64,000 nucleotides of DNA from Tolypeutes matacus (Eukaryota; Chordata; Mammalia; Cingulata; Chlamyphoridae), in contig JAKSZT010054396.1 of NCBI GenBank assembly GCA_026826555.1, forward strand, positions 19,118,233 to 19,182,232. The letters run 5' to 3'. The notes below the pieces were generated by a model. It made no database searches. It was not told where the DNA came from and worked only from the letters and a program-made list of their open reading frames with translations. Positions 46,140 to 58,297 of this stretch are shown here, piece by piece. Position 1 is the stretch's first letter. Each line of letters begins with the position of its first letter. A program made the position numbers and the translations under genes.

Positions 46140-48420
46140 AGAGAGCAACAGAATTCTGGAAGCTGGAAAACACTTTGACATGGCATAAAGAACTTGGCAG
46201 ACCTGAGAAAACTAATCATAAACCAGCAAAGGAAACTTCTAAGGACCCACCTGATTTTACATAATCTCAAAAAGACTTAGGAATTGTCCACACAAGTTAC
46301 CTCTGGAAGTGGCATGGGAGAGGGTTGCTAAGTTGAGTGTCTAAGGAGCATTCAGATCCCTAGATCCCCTTCCCTACTCCTCAGCCCAGCCACTGTTCTT
46401 CCCTTACCCAATAAAAGGTGAAAAAGGGTAAAACAGTCTCTGATCTGCAGTAGCTCACACAGGTACTATACTGAAACCAAGTTGATTAAGTGAAGGTGGA
46501 CATATTAGATGCTCAGAGCTCTAGTCTCCCCTCACCTCACTCTCTTCCCAAAGCGATGAACCATATCTTCATGACAGGTAGCCATGAACCATAGAGGAAG
46601 AAGGCTGGAAAAGATGATTCTTGGGTATTAGAACTGTCAAGGAGGAAAGATCTAAACATGAAAGCAAGCTGACAACCAAGAAACCAGACATCGAGGGAAA
46701 GCCTCTAAAATGAAATATAAAGACCAAAACAAACAGAAATAAGCAACTTGGAGGAAACAGAACATAAGTGGAAAGAAAATTTCAAAAATATTGTTATCAG
46801 TGTCCTAAGAGAGAGAGATTATGCTTTAACCATAAAACAAGAACAGTATACTACATTACGCTACGCTACACTGCACTGCACTGCACTATACTACACTGCA
46901 CTGCACTATACTGCACTGCACTATACTACACTGCACTATACTAATACTATACTATACTATACTATACTATACTATACTATACTATACTATACTATACTAT
47001 ACTATACTGTACTATACTGAAATAGATCGTTTAAACAACAACAATTTAAAAATCCTCTTGGAAATTTAAAATAAAATAGAAGAAACAAAAGACTTGATAG
47101 GAATTTTGGAAAATAAGTTAAACTAAATACCTAGAAAGATGGACAAAAAAATAATAATAATAACAGAAGAGAAGAAAAAATAAGAAAACTAGAGCTGATC
47201 CATGAGGTCCAACATCTGAAAATTTGAGAAACTAAGAATAGTAAAAATGCATGGAAGGAAACAATCAACAAAATAATTCAAGAAAAGTCCCCAAAGATGA
47301 AAGACAAGCATTTCCAAATTGAAAGAACTGATTCAGTGCCCAGAAAAGTAAATGGAAATAGACCCACTCAAAGAACATCATTCTGGAATGGCAGAACACT
47401 CAGCTCAAAGAGAACATATAAACTTCCAGGAGGGAAAAAAAGAACAGGTTACATAGGAAGGATCAGGAATTGGAATGGCTTCAGACTTCTCAGAGTTAAT
47501 ATTGGGAAATATAAGGAAATTGAGCAATACTTTCAAAATTCTAAAGGAATATTATTTCCAATCTGGAATCCTATCATCAGACAAATTAGGAATCAAGGAA
47601 AGGAATTCAGTCATGCAATATCTCAAAACATTTACCTACCCCATGCTGCACCATTTTTTCAAGAAGCTATTGGAAGTTGTGCTCCACAAAAATGAGGGAA
47701 TAAACTTTAAAAAGTGGAAAATATGAGATATAGGAAACAGGAGATCCAGACCAGGAATGGAGCAAAAGGAACCCCGAAGATGATGATGAAGGGAAATTTC
47801 AGAACGACAGTTGCCCACAAAGTGTAAAGGGTGGCCAGTCTAGTTTGGAGCAGGTCAGAAGTCTCCCCAAGAGACTTCTTCAAAAGATAAAATTGATAGA
47901 ATACCGACTGCATCTGAATGTCTTGAGAGGAGACATAGACAATTGGTAAAGAGTTTGGTTTGGGACTGAATTAGCAATAAAACATAGGGAACAGACCAAA
48001 GAAGCAAAACAAATAAATAGAAACACAATCATTATTTACTTTAGGCAAAACAAGCAAGGACTTGGAAAGGAAAAACTGGCTCAGTTTTGAACAGTACTTA
48101 TATAGTCTTAATAATAAAAATAATAATTTAGTCATATCTAGCAAAATTATAGTATCACTGTCTTGGGAGGGTGGAGAGATGGGAAGAGTGTGTATGTGTA
48201 GGAGCTGGGGGAGAAAAGAAAGAAAAATCCTCATTCTTTAGAGTGGGAAATTGATAGCTATTACTAAAACTGAAAAACCAAGAGGTAGCAATCAAGTATA
48301 TTATCCAGAGCTTAAGGTAAATGCCAAAATAATCAGCTAAAAGAGGTGTAAGTTTTGACCCTAGAAAATGAGAAATGGTGGTGGGAGGGAAGGAATGATA
48401 AGGAAAAGAAATTTTTGTGG
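46140..48420 (+). mobile_element. HAL1 (half-L1) element
   Basis: A HAL1/L1ME-type 5' region leads into ORF1-derived sequence. Marks include 'ggaggaaacagaacataagt', 'gtccccaaagatgaaagaca', 'attctggaatggcagaacac', 'ctcaaagagaacatataaac', 'tttccaatctggaatcctat' and 'ttgtgctccacaaaaatgag'. HAL1 carries only the ORF1 part of L1. Here it is broken into frames no longer than 132 codons (47297-47695). A pentanucleotide array at 46851-47018 interrupts it. Confidence 0.7.
46851..47018. repeat. Pentanucleotide array, (CACTG)n grading into (CTATA)n
   Basis: The left part is mixed 'cactg', 'cacta' and 'tactg' type pentamers; the right part is a nearly pure run of 'actat' units from about 46940 to 47008. 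Unit length stays 5 bp, apart from a possible slip near 46941 ('ctaatac'). Because 5 is not a multiple of 3, the 90-codon frame across it encodes a 15-bp-periodic peptide (YTALH-like, then ILYYT repeats). Confidence 0.95.
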
Positions 48421-48443
48421 TTTTTTTTTTTTTTTTTTTTTTT
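48421..48443. repeat. T23 homopolymer
   Basis: An uninterrupted run of 23 T between the HAL1 and the following L1M. It may be the tail of a minus-strand retrotransposon or simple expansion. Confidence 0.9.
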
Positions 48444-49148
48444 GTATCAAACTTTATAGAAACTATTTTACTCTTTAAAGTAAGTTTATTTAGAAATTTG
48501 ATTTAAAACAAAAAATCTAAAAGAAAAAGATGAAAGAAAAAATGTGCAAAAGTTTTGCAACTCATTTCATAAGATTATTATGATCTTGATATATATATGA
48601 AAACGAATCTAATAGACCAATCTCAGTTATGAACATAGATGCAAAATCTTGTGTAAAATATTAGAACATCCAATTTAGCAGGGTTTAAAAAATAAAATAC
48701 CAATGTCAAATATGTTTAATTACAGAAATAAATAAAAGAATTAATAAGCATAAAAACTGATCGCTATAACACAAATTAAGGGGAAAACATAAGGCCATTT
48801 TACTAGAGTCAGGGAAATAATTTGACAAAATTCATTATTTATTCAGGAAATAGACCCTTAGAAAACTAACTTTTAGAAAGAACATCCTTAGTCTGATAAA
48901 AGATATCTATTCAAAATCTACATTAAGCATAAATTATCCTTAATGAGAAACTTTATAAACAATTCCATTAAATTGAGAAACATAATAAGAATACCTACTA
49001 AACCATTTCTAAGAACCTAGCCATTGTAATAAGATAAGAAAAAAAGCATAAGAATTGGAAAGTAAGGAGAAATACTTTTATTTATAGAGTATGTGATTAT
49101 TTATATAGAAAATCCACCAAAATTTACAAAATGAACTTTCATAATAAG

Positions 49149-49806
49149 TGTATTAGTCTACCAAAGGGGTGCCGAGGCAAAGTACCAGAAATCTGTTGGC
49201 TTTTATAAAGGGTATTTATTTGCAGTAAAAACTTACAGTTAAAAGGTCCTAAAGAGTCCAACTCAAAGTTGCTTTTTTGGCAGTCATTTGCCACGCTTTG
49301 AAGCAAGATGGTCCTTGATTTCTGTGAGGGTTCAGCCTTCCCCTCTGGGTTTCCTTTCTCTCAGCTGCAGGCTAGCATAGGGCTTGTCTCTCAGGGCTTC
49401 CTCTCTCTCCTGGCATAAGGTTCATTTCTTTCCAGGCTTTCTATATCAGTCCCAGCTCTTCTGGTCTTTTCCCAAGGTCAGCTGTAAAGTATCAGGTGAA
49501 TGGCTCATCTCTCCCCAGGGACCCAGGATCAAAAATGACAGAGCTCTCTCTCTTCCAGTGTGTCTTCTTGAGTGAGTGTCCATTTACATCAGGCCACCAA
49601 GGGGGTGGGGACTCAACCTGAGTCAACCCTTACTGATATGGTTGAATCAAAGAAAGCCCTCAACGCAATCTTAAAGCAATCCAATCAGGGACCCCTCAAC
49701 AGAATTTAATATAATCAGAAGGATATCACATGCAGGGGAATAGATTAATTTACAAACATAATCTTTCTCTTTTTGGGATTCACAAAAATAATCTCAAACT
49801 GTCACA
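49149..49806 (-). mobile_element. Lineage-specific ERVL/MaLR-like LTR (658 bp)
   Basis: It starts 'tgtattagtctaccaaaggg' and ends 'aataatctcaaactgtcaca'. A perfect 5-bp duplication, 'ataag', lies at 49144-49148 and 49807-49811. It is the same family as 7547-8221, in the opposite orientation: the shared block 'ccaccaagggggtggggact' mirrors 'cagtcccc'-type sequence there, and the 3' ends match. Confidence 0.85.
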
Positions 49807-50423
49807 ATAAGAAAGTTCAGCATGATATCTGAATATCATTTTACTATACAAAAATAGATAGTTTTTACATATGCCAAAAATATACCATTTCAAAATGAAA
49901 TGGGAGTAAAAATTTCATTCACAATAGCAACAGATCTCTAAGATAATTAGTACCAAATCAACAAAAATGCATATGATTACGGTGGAGAAAACTATAAAAC
50001 ATTATTGAAGCACATAAAAGATTGTCTACATTAATAGAAAGTTATACCATGTTCATTGGTTGGGAGGCTCAAAGTCATATATATGTCACACAAATTATAA
50101 ATGCAAAGCAGGTTGATCAAAATTTCAGGAAAGTTCTTATAACTTGACAAGCTGATCCTAAAGTTCATATAGAGGAGAAAAGGGCCCAAAATGGCCAATA
50201 CAATTTTGGAAACAAAGAACAAAGTGCTTTCCCTATCAGATACCAAGATACTTTATAAAGGTATACTAACTAAGACAATATATTACTGCCTTAGAGACAG
50301 GCACATAGACTAATGGAGCAAATAGAGAGCCCAGAAATAAGAGCCATCAAAAATGGAAACTTGATATATAGCAAGTTTCAAATCAGAGGAGAATAAATGG
50401 ACTATTAAAATATATGATATAGA

Positions 50424-50518
50424 GGGGAGCAGGTGTAGCTCAGCGGTTTGAGTGCCTGCTTTCCATGTATGAGGTCCTGGGTTCAATCTCTGCTACCTCC
50501 TAAAAAAATAAAATAAAA

Positions 50519-50549
<31 letters not shown>

Positions 50550-50550
50550 A
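50424..50550 (+). mobile_element. Short DAS SINE with an (AAAT)n tail
   Basis: 'ggggagcaggtgtagctcag' ... 'gaggtcctgggttcaatctc' followed by A7, then (taaa)n from about 50508 to 50550. It is inserted in the L1M ORF2 region. Flanking duplication is unclear. Confidence 0.88.
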
Positions 50551-51310
50551 TTCTTAAAATGTGGAGACAATTGGTTAGCTACATGAAAAAAAAATTAGAT
50601 CCATATCTCATACCATACTTAAATTCCAGTGAATTAAAGACCTAAATGTAGGAAATAAAACTTTAAATCTTCTATTAGAAAATATAGAGAACATCATTTG
50701 ACCTGGGGTAAGGAAGCTTTATATAAACAAGATTTAAAAAGCACAATATTGATAAATTTGACTACACAAAAATTTTTAAACTCTTTTCAACAATAGAACC
50801 AATAAAGAAAATGAAGAAAACAACAGTGTGGAAGATGGCATTTGCAATGCATCTAACTAACAAAGAATTAATAACCCAGTATTGATAAAGAACTCTAGAC
50901 ATCAGTAAGGTAAGACAAGCAACCCAACGGGAAATGGCAAAGAAAATAAGATTCCACAGAAGAGGAGCCCTTAGAGAAAAAAATAAACAATATAAAAATG
51001 CTTAATCCTCCTAGTAATTGGGAAAATGCAAAATAAGACAATAAGATGCCATTAAGTGGCCTGGCAACATCAAATGTTAGCAAAGTTAGTGGAAAAACAG
51101 GAGCTCTCAAGAATTTCTGGTAATAGTGCAAATTGGTACTGCCTCTTGAATGAGCAATTTGGTAATAATCTAGAAATGGTGAAAATCTTACAACTCAGCT
51201 CTTCCCTTTTTAGTATGAATCCCAGGGAAACACTCACAAATGTGCACAAAGAGCCAGGCATAAAAGTATACATTCCAGCATGGTTTGTAATACCAAAAAA
51301 CTGAAATACA

Positions 51311-52592
51311 ATCTTAGCTAAAAATGGTTATTACCCTTTGGGCAGAAATATTAATGCCATGACATATCCTGGCGTTAGCTGTATTACACATCTCCAAGCT
51401 CAGAAGTTTTACAGTCAGCCATTTCATGTCCAATATCATGTGAACTACACATACCTTTTTAAAAATTTCCTGTTACATGCCACAATTCTGGGTACATTAT
51501 CCAAAGGACAAAACCATATCATCATTTAGAACAGAGCTCAGACTGTAGTAGTGACTCAAAGTTCAATTTCATTCAACTTAAGAAAATAAAAATGCAAATC
51601 TTCTGAATATAAGCAAATAAAGATTAACAACTATGCTAATAAAATATTATTTGTGAATTTAAAAATTTCCTTAGTGAGAGCTACAGATTCTAGTAGGTGT
51701 GGTTGGAAAGACTCAATCAAAGCAGATTCCCTGATAATCGATGGGCTCTTCTGAGTTGTCTTTGGTGACACATTCTCCTGTGAACACTTAGTATTTTTGG
51801 CAAGAACCACCACTTGGACCAGGCAGCTGTGCTTTCCAGAGGCTCTGAACATCTGTCCAAATTGTGGTACAGAACCTGCCTGTCCCAAATTGACCTCATT
51901 ACTCATTTATAAACACACAAAAAGATGATGGGGGAAAAAATCATCATAGTGTTACACAAAGGCCTGCCTGCTCATTCTATACCCCATCAACTCTGCTGCT
52001 GGCATGCATTTCTGGGGAGACTAGGAGAGTTTTTCAAAGGGCAGCCTTAACAAAAACCACATTCCCACTTGGGTTGCAGTGTGAGCATAACAAGCCTGGA
52101 ATCAAAAAACAGTCTTTGTCCCTCCTATTCAGAGATGATTCATATATGTAACTTGAACACATCGTCCAATTATTTGATGCTTGTTTCCCATTTCCTCTTT
52201 TAAATGAGCAGCCCAGGTTTCCTTGCGTATTGTGGGCTTTGTGAGCCCTGAAATGGTTTCTAGGGAGCTGCGTGTAGCATTAGCTGGTTTGGTAAAGCAT
52301 TTGGACACCTGCCCAGTTTCCACTTCACCTTCAGATGAGGAGGAGCCCAGATGAAATCCCGGATCAGACTCTTTGCTTCCTGTAGTTTTTATAAAAACCC
52401 AAGGGCAGTCTGTGAGAGGGATGAAGTTTTTCTATTCAATTTTCCTGTCAAAATCAAGTAACAGGAAATTAGTATCACTCACTAGTAAACACAAGCTCTT
52501 TTTTACACAAAGGTTGCTTTATTTTAGAGTTCATTTTTTTCTCTTTAAGTCAAGGTCAATCAATCCATTAACAAAGTATTAAAACAATTCTA
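51311..52592. other. Unassigned, unique-looking sequence
   Basis: Frames up to 91 codons (minus, 51631-51906) have no recognised domain. No repeat was recognised. Confidence 0.45.
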
Positions 52593-52593
52593 G

Positions 52594-52780
52594 GGGAAGC
52601 GGCTGTGGCTCAATCAGTAGGGCTCCCGTTTACCATATGGGAGGCCCCGGGTTCGGTTCCCAGGGCCTCCTGGTGAAGGCAAGCCCACCCGCACGGTGTG
52701 GTTAGCTGACCCAGTGAGCACAAGCAGCAAGAGGGGGGATAAATGAATAAATAAATAAAATCTTTAAAAAAAAAAAAAAA
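52594..52780 (+). mobile_element. DAS SINE, longer form
   Basis: tRNA-like head 'gggaagcggctgtggctcaa' ... 'gccccgggttcggttcccag', then a longer body ('aagcccacccgcacggtgtg', 'gacccagtgagcacaagcag') and an A-rich tail with (aaat)n and an A-run. Perfect flanks 'acaattctag' occur at 52584-52593 and 52781-52790, extendable leftward through A residues. B-box-type CpGs are still present, so it is relatively young. Confidence 0.93.
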
Positions 52781-52790
52781 ACAATTCTAG

Positions 52791-54980
52791 ATTACCCACC
52801 ACAGACCACGTGAGAAAAGAGATACATGGTATAAACTCGACACATGAGGAAATCCCTTAAAATGGGATTTTGGCACCTTTCACTCTTTGCAGCTTCAGTT
52901 CTGAACTGCTCACCTGTGCAATGACTTTGTTCATTGATTTTCCAACCAGCTGCCAAACCCTCCAGTTTCTGACCTTGTTACTTCTCTACCTCATGGCCTT
53001 CCCTTTTCCCCACAGACCTGACACTTCCCCCTGGTGACTACAGCTGGAATCTCTCCCTAATTTAGCAGCCTCAGGACATTCCTATAAAATTTCCCCCCTA
53101 CCTTAACATGGTCCCTACACCCATCCCGGAGATGATACTCCTGTTGGAGTTGACCCAGATGAATGTACAGGAAATACATACATGCTAATCAGTGACAGCC
53201 ACTGCCAGCTGTTTAGTGATGCACATTTTCATGTGAAACCTATCTAAAACCCTCGCCATCTTCCTTTCACTGGAGGTGTGGCTAAGCTGGTGCTTAGAAT
53301 CAGTCTTAAAATCTCTCACAGAAATATTTATAATAGACATAGTTTTATAATCTCTCCAAATTCCCAGGTAAAAGATAAAGAAATGATCTAGGAGAAAACT
53401 CACCCCCACAAAATCTGAACAAATATCTGAACAAAAATAACCTGCACTTTCCCCAAAGTTTTCTTACTCCCATTTTTCCTTTCGTTGAAAATTTCATGTT
53501 AATTATGTATCTTGAATGAAAACAAAAAACTCCTAGAAACACACAAGAGAAGTGGTATCACAAAGGAGAGGAAGTCTTTTCTATTTGATGTCCTAAAAAA
53601 TGAGCTGGAGGTTTACTTCATGGTAAGCCAGAGTGCGATTCTTCCTCTCCAAATGGTGATTTCCAGTGCCTGTCTAGCATCACTCCATAGTTGTTTCCGG
53701 TAGAGTCACCAATCTTGAGGCCCGTCACCTCACCAAGAGGAAAGCCTCTGAAGAATCAGGGGCGTTGGACTTGCTCTTCAGATGAGTCAGAGCTTGTTCA
53801 CCCTGGAGCATGTTCCTTCCAGACTGGTCTACAGCTGCTTAGTTCCCAACATTGTGTTTTATAGGAAGGAATGCTGGAAAAAGAAGGAATTATCTGGAAG
53901 GGGAGATTTCCCATCCAAAGCTAAAGCTCGTCTTAAGCTCGATAAGGGAATATTTTCAACATTATCTGGCAAAAGGGCTTTAAATCAGAACAAAATAATT
54001 CTGCACAAATACATGGTAACTGCTGACTCACTGTTTGTTTGTTTTATGCAGTGTCATACGACGCACTCGTAACTCTCCAAGGCAGGACAATAAAAGTGAA
54101 AATACTTGGGCCTTTCTATATTATAAGCCAAAGAGTTTTATAGACATTGTCAAACAAAACACAAACATGATCTCAGGCCAAATGTGCATGCCAAGTGGCC
54201 AGACCATGAGAAATAACTCTGGGCTGCTCCAAACACTTTGGAAGTACTAGACTGGAATCTCTTCCAGTCCGTGGAGCTTCTGTCAGTATTTCAGTACCCG
54301 CAAGGACTCACTCTGCCTGGCACAGGTAGACATTTCATAAGTGAGCAGAACCTGTACATAAATGACTCAGAGCATCTGAATAGAAGCAATCAGAGGAGCA
54401 AGAGGTTGGGGAATTAGGAGTGTAAACTGAGGCTATTAGATTTGTTTAGTGCATAGAGTAGAAGACCTGCAGCATTCCTGAATTTAACAGGTCAGTTTCA
54501 CCTATGCAAGAGGGAGCCCAGTGGTCCACAATGTAGGGAATTTTCATTATATTCTTGCATGAATTTGAATTGTGCATGCTGATGGGTTAATGCCTGCAAT
54601 CGGATCAAATCACTACTGAGTGAGCATTTGACACAGCTTTCCATTCTCTACTTATCACTCTATATGTTTTACAGGAGAAATGATGTGGGCAAATTTGAAG
54701 TCTCAAAGTTTGTTAGGGTTTCTTGTGATTAAAGATTTGTCTTATATAAGAGGAGGAAGGTGTGTTCAGTGCTTCCCCTTATAAAAGGTCGAATTAGAAT
54801 CAAAGGGCAAAAGGCACTGGAAGGGAATTTCAACACTAGAGCACAATTCTTTCCAGGGTAGCTTATAGATAATTAGGAGGGACCTGGATAGCCAATTTGT
54901 CAAAGGTTTTGTGGTCAGAGGATCTATTAGTCTCTATCTGGTGCTTAGTGCAGTGACTACACATAAGAGGTTCTGATGGA
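52791..54980. other. Unassigned, unique-looking sequence
   Basis: About 2.2 kb with no recognised repeat. The longest frame is 96 codons (plus, 53782-54072), lysine-rich and without a recognised domain. Confidence 0.45.
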
Positions 54981-54984
54981 ATCA

Positions 54985-55140
54985 TAAAATATTAGAGCAA
55001 TTAAGTTTCTTAGAGATCATCTAATCCAACCATATCACTTATGTATGAGGAAAAAGAACCCCAAAATGTTAATTGATTTGCTCAAAGCGTCACACTACAA
55101 AATGGCAGTGCTAGCACTAGAACTCAGATCTTTAAATGAT
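54985..55140 (-). mobile_element. MIR-type relic
   Basis: 'cataaaatattagagcaatt', 'tagagatcatctaatccaac', 'tgatttgctcaaagcgtcac' and 'agcactagaactcagatctt' follow reverse-complemented MIR-family order. Confidence 0.65.
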
Positions 55141-55394
55141 ATTTCAGTGCTTTTTCTGAAAGGAACACACTTCACATTTCTATTCTTAAATATACTCTTG
55201 AAAGTTAGATATGCTACATATATTAAGTGGTTTTCAAGCTGTTTCTAGAACTTCCTTGACAGGCAGTGTTTTTTCAAGACATGGTGAATTGGAGTTTTTT
55301 CTTTCACCCCAGCTTCACCATCCCACCATCTCCGCTGCAGCAGGGTTTGGTATGGTAGGACATGAAAAAAGGTGCAGAGGGGATTAACTGCCTT

Positions 55395-56440
55395 CAAAGT
55401 TTAAAAACCTCATCTAAAGAACTTCATCAAGAAATTTTGTATATTAAGTGACATAATCAAGAAAGTAAAAAGGCAGTCTACAAAATGGGAGAAAACAGTT
55501 GCAAATAATATAGCTGATAAGTATTTGATATCCAGATTATATAAAGAACTGTTACAACTCAACTACAAAAAGACAATTCAATTAAAAAATGGGCAGAAGA
55601 CCCGAATAGACATCTCTTCAAAAAAGATATACAAATGGCCAATAAGCACATGAAAAGAGGCTGAACATCATTACTCATCAGGGAAATGCAAATAAAAACC
55701 ACAATGAGATACCACTTTATACCCTAGGATGACTATTATTTTAATAACATAAAACAACAAGTGTTGGCGAGGACATGGAGAAATTAGAACTCTAGTGCAT
55801 TGTTGATGAGAATGTAAAATGGTGCAACCACCGTGGATAAAACTTCCTCAAAAAGTTAAACATAGAATTAACATATGACCAAGCAGTTCCACTTCTAAGT
55901 ATACACCCAGAAGAATTGAAAGCAGAAACTCAGACAGATGTCCAACAGTGTTCATATCAGTTATTCACAGTGACCAAAATGTGGAAACAGCCCAAGTAAC
56001 CATCCACAAATGAATGGATAAACAAAATATAGTGAATACATACAATAGAATATTACTCAGTTGTAAAAAAGAAATGAAGTTCTGATACATGCTACAACAT
56101 GGATGAACCTTGAGGACATCATGTTGAATGAAATAAGCGAGACACCAAAAAACAAATATTGTATGATTCCACTTACATTAAATATCTAGAATAAGTAAAT
56201 CTGTAGAGATTGAACATAGATTAGATTAAAGGTTACCAGAGGTCAGGGGGGTTTGGAGGGGAGTTTTTGCTTAATAGGTACAGGGTTTCTGTTTGGGGTC
56301 ATGAAAAGTCTTTGCAATGGATGGTAGTGAAAGTAGCACCGCATTGTGAATATAATTAATACCACCGAAGTATGTTCTTAAAAAGGGATACGTTGGGTAA
56401 TTTTGTGTTATATATGTCACCACAATTTTTTAAGAAACTG
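55395..56440 (+). mobile_element. L1M (L1MB/L1MA-like) ORF2 end and 3' UTR
   Basis: Forward L1 3' end: 'gggcagaagacccgaataga', 'aatgcaaataaaaaccacaa', 'tatacacccagaagaattga', 'tacatgctacaacatggatg', 'ttgtatgattccacttacat' and 'gttatatatgtcaccacaat'. Frames are broken. It is similar in layout to 18358-19207 but has a different 3' UTR. Confidence 0.85.
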
Positions 56441-56514
56441 GAACTTTGAAAACCCAGTCTGAGGAGGTCACTTCCCAATTCACCATCTTTTGTTTGCCAT
56501 AGGCATAGGGAAGT

Positions 56515-56990
56515 ACTTCAACCACTCACTCGACAAGCATTAATAGCATCATTTAAATTCCAAGCATTGGCCACTGTGGTTGGTTCTGGAGGGATAGAAA
56601 GAGAAATGAAGTAGTGGCACTGACGTTTGGTCCCGAGGAGAGAGAAGACAACTGCATTAATCCATAATATATGTATAAAGGGACAAACAAAGTGCTGGGG
56701 AAGCTCCAAGGGAAGATAAAGCCCATCCCTTGGAGCGTCACCAGAAAAACCTTCCTGGGTTTTGAAGGATGAGTAGGATTTGCAGACGTGGCTTAAGGAT
56801 CATTCCAGGCAGAGGGAACTGTGTGAACTAAGGTATAGAGGTTGGAACGTTCTGATTAGTATCTAGAATACTAAATCCATCTGTCAGAAGTGTAAGATTT
56901 TTGGTGAATGGAGGCAATCTTGGATAAGTGGTTGGTACTAAGTCATGAAAAGTTTAAATGTAGTTAAGAAGCTTAAACAGTTTAGAGAGC
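56515..56990 (-). mobile_element. L2 3'-region relic
   Basis: Reverse-complemented L2 order, diverged: 'cattccaggcagagggaact', 'gtgtgaactaaggtatagag' and neighbours matching the pattern also seen at 35438-35880 and 59925-60300. Confidence 0.6.
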
Positions 56991-57175
56991 CAATAATGGT
57001 TAAGTAAGAGCAATGACTAAGCAATAATAAGGCAATGGTGAGCTGGCAATATTGTGACGATCAGTGTCATGGTTACTGTCGATACTTTAAGTGTCAAATT
57101 CCCTCAGATCCCTTTGCTATTCCTATGTTCCCACCTCACCTCTCTCCCAGCTCATACCTGTGACTTTCTTTAGAG

Positions 57176-58297
57176 CAGGGTTTTTTTTTTTGTTTTGTTT
57201 TGTTTTGTTTTTTTAGTATACTTTTTAATTTTTAAAAAAAAGAAACTTAGATTACATAAATGTTACACACAAAAAAATAGGGGATTCCCATATGCCCTGC
57301 TCCCCAGCCCTCCCACATTTTCCCACGTCAACAACAACCTTCATTAGTGTGGTATATTTGCCACAGTTGATGAACACATCTTGGAGTATTGCCACTAAGT
57401 GATGATTATAGTTTACATTGTAGTTTACACTTTATCCCACACATTTTTATAAGTTATCACAAGATATACAATGGCCTGTATCTATCATTGCAATGTCATT
57501 CAGGACAATTCCCAAGTCCTGAAAATGCCCCCAAATTACACCTATTTTTCCTCTCCACCCCCTCAGAACCTCCAGTGGCCATTGACTCCACATTCATCAT
57601 AAAAGTTTTTCCATTGCTAGGACCACAACAAGTCTACAGTAGAACAACTGTAAGTCTACTCTAGTCCATTGTTCATTACCCAGTCCTGAGGGTTCTGCAA
57701 TGGTGATGCCCTCTCTACCTCCAATTAAGAGAGGGCTTAGATCCCATGGGGCAGATAGATGGGACTTTCTTGCTTGCTGTTGCAGACTCTCTGTTCCTTG
57801 AGATGGTCGTTGTCAGTCATTATCTCCTTGTTAGTTGTCCTGGGTGAGTCCAATGAACTGGAGAGTAGGTGTTGCAGGTCTATTGAGATTCAGGGCCCAA
57901 ATGACACATGGACAGCCCAAAGATTTAAGTCTCTTGGACATACAACTATCAACTCTAGTACTAACTATAGGTTCAACTAGAGGGGCAGCAGAGCCCTGTG
58001 TAGGGAAAATACAACTGAGCCCAACTCTATCACACTAGGGAGCACAAATTCTAAAGTAGGGCCCACTGGCAGGGTGCCAAACTCCTGAGCTGTCAGCCCA
58101 GAACAGGGGTTCTTGACCAGGGGTCCTTGAGCTTGAATTGAAATTCAAAATAACATTATTCTTGTGGGGATGTGTTGGTGTGGGTGTGATATATTTATTA
58201 AATAATACACCGTATAGTGTGGACTTGGTAAGGGGTTCATGGTTTTCACCTGACTGGCAAAGGGGGCCATGGAACAAAAAAGTTTAAAGAACCCCTG
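57176..58297. mobile_element. hAT (Charlie-type) element split by an L1
   Basis: The left end is 'caggg' at 57176-57180. The rest is 58104-58297, which reads 'caggggttcttgaccagggg' to 'gtttaaagaacccctg', giving an inverted terminal repeat CAGGGGTTCTT. A perfect 8-bp duplication, 'ctttagag', lies at 57168-57175 and 58298-58305, the length expected for hAT elements. The interruption is the L1 at 57181-58099. Confidence 0.85.
57181..58099 (-). mobile_element. Lineage-specific L1 3' end, 5'-truncated
   Basis: It starts with an 11-T run and (gtttt)n, then 'agaaacttagattacataaa', 'ataggggattcccatatgcc' and a long 3' UTR ('ccattgttcattacccagtc'). Flanks 'agagcaggg' (left) and 'agaacaggg' (right, 58100-58108) look like its duplication with one mismatch. 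They overlap the hAT end. The 91- and 73-codon plus-strand frames are incidental. Confidence 0.85.

Larger units (their letters stand above)
48560..51310 (+). mobile_element. L1M ORF2 3' half to near its 3' end
   Basis: Forward ORF2-derived sequence: 'tgaacatagatgcaaaatct', 'tactaaaccatttctaagaa', 'agccatcaaaaatggaaact', 'gacctaaatgtaggaaataa', 'aatgccattaagtggcctgg'-like and 'tgaatcccagggaaacactc'. All frames are broken. It is split by an LTR (49149-49806) and a DAS SINE (50424-50550). The rightmost part ends near 'ataccaaaaaactgaaatac'. Confidence 0.75.

Noticed and set aside
46748..47020. 90-codon repetitive frame (YTALH/ILYYT repeats)
   Set aside because: It is generated by the pentanucleotide microsatellite, not by a gene.
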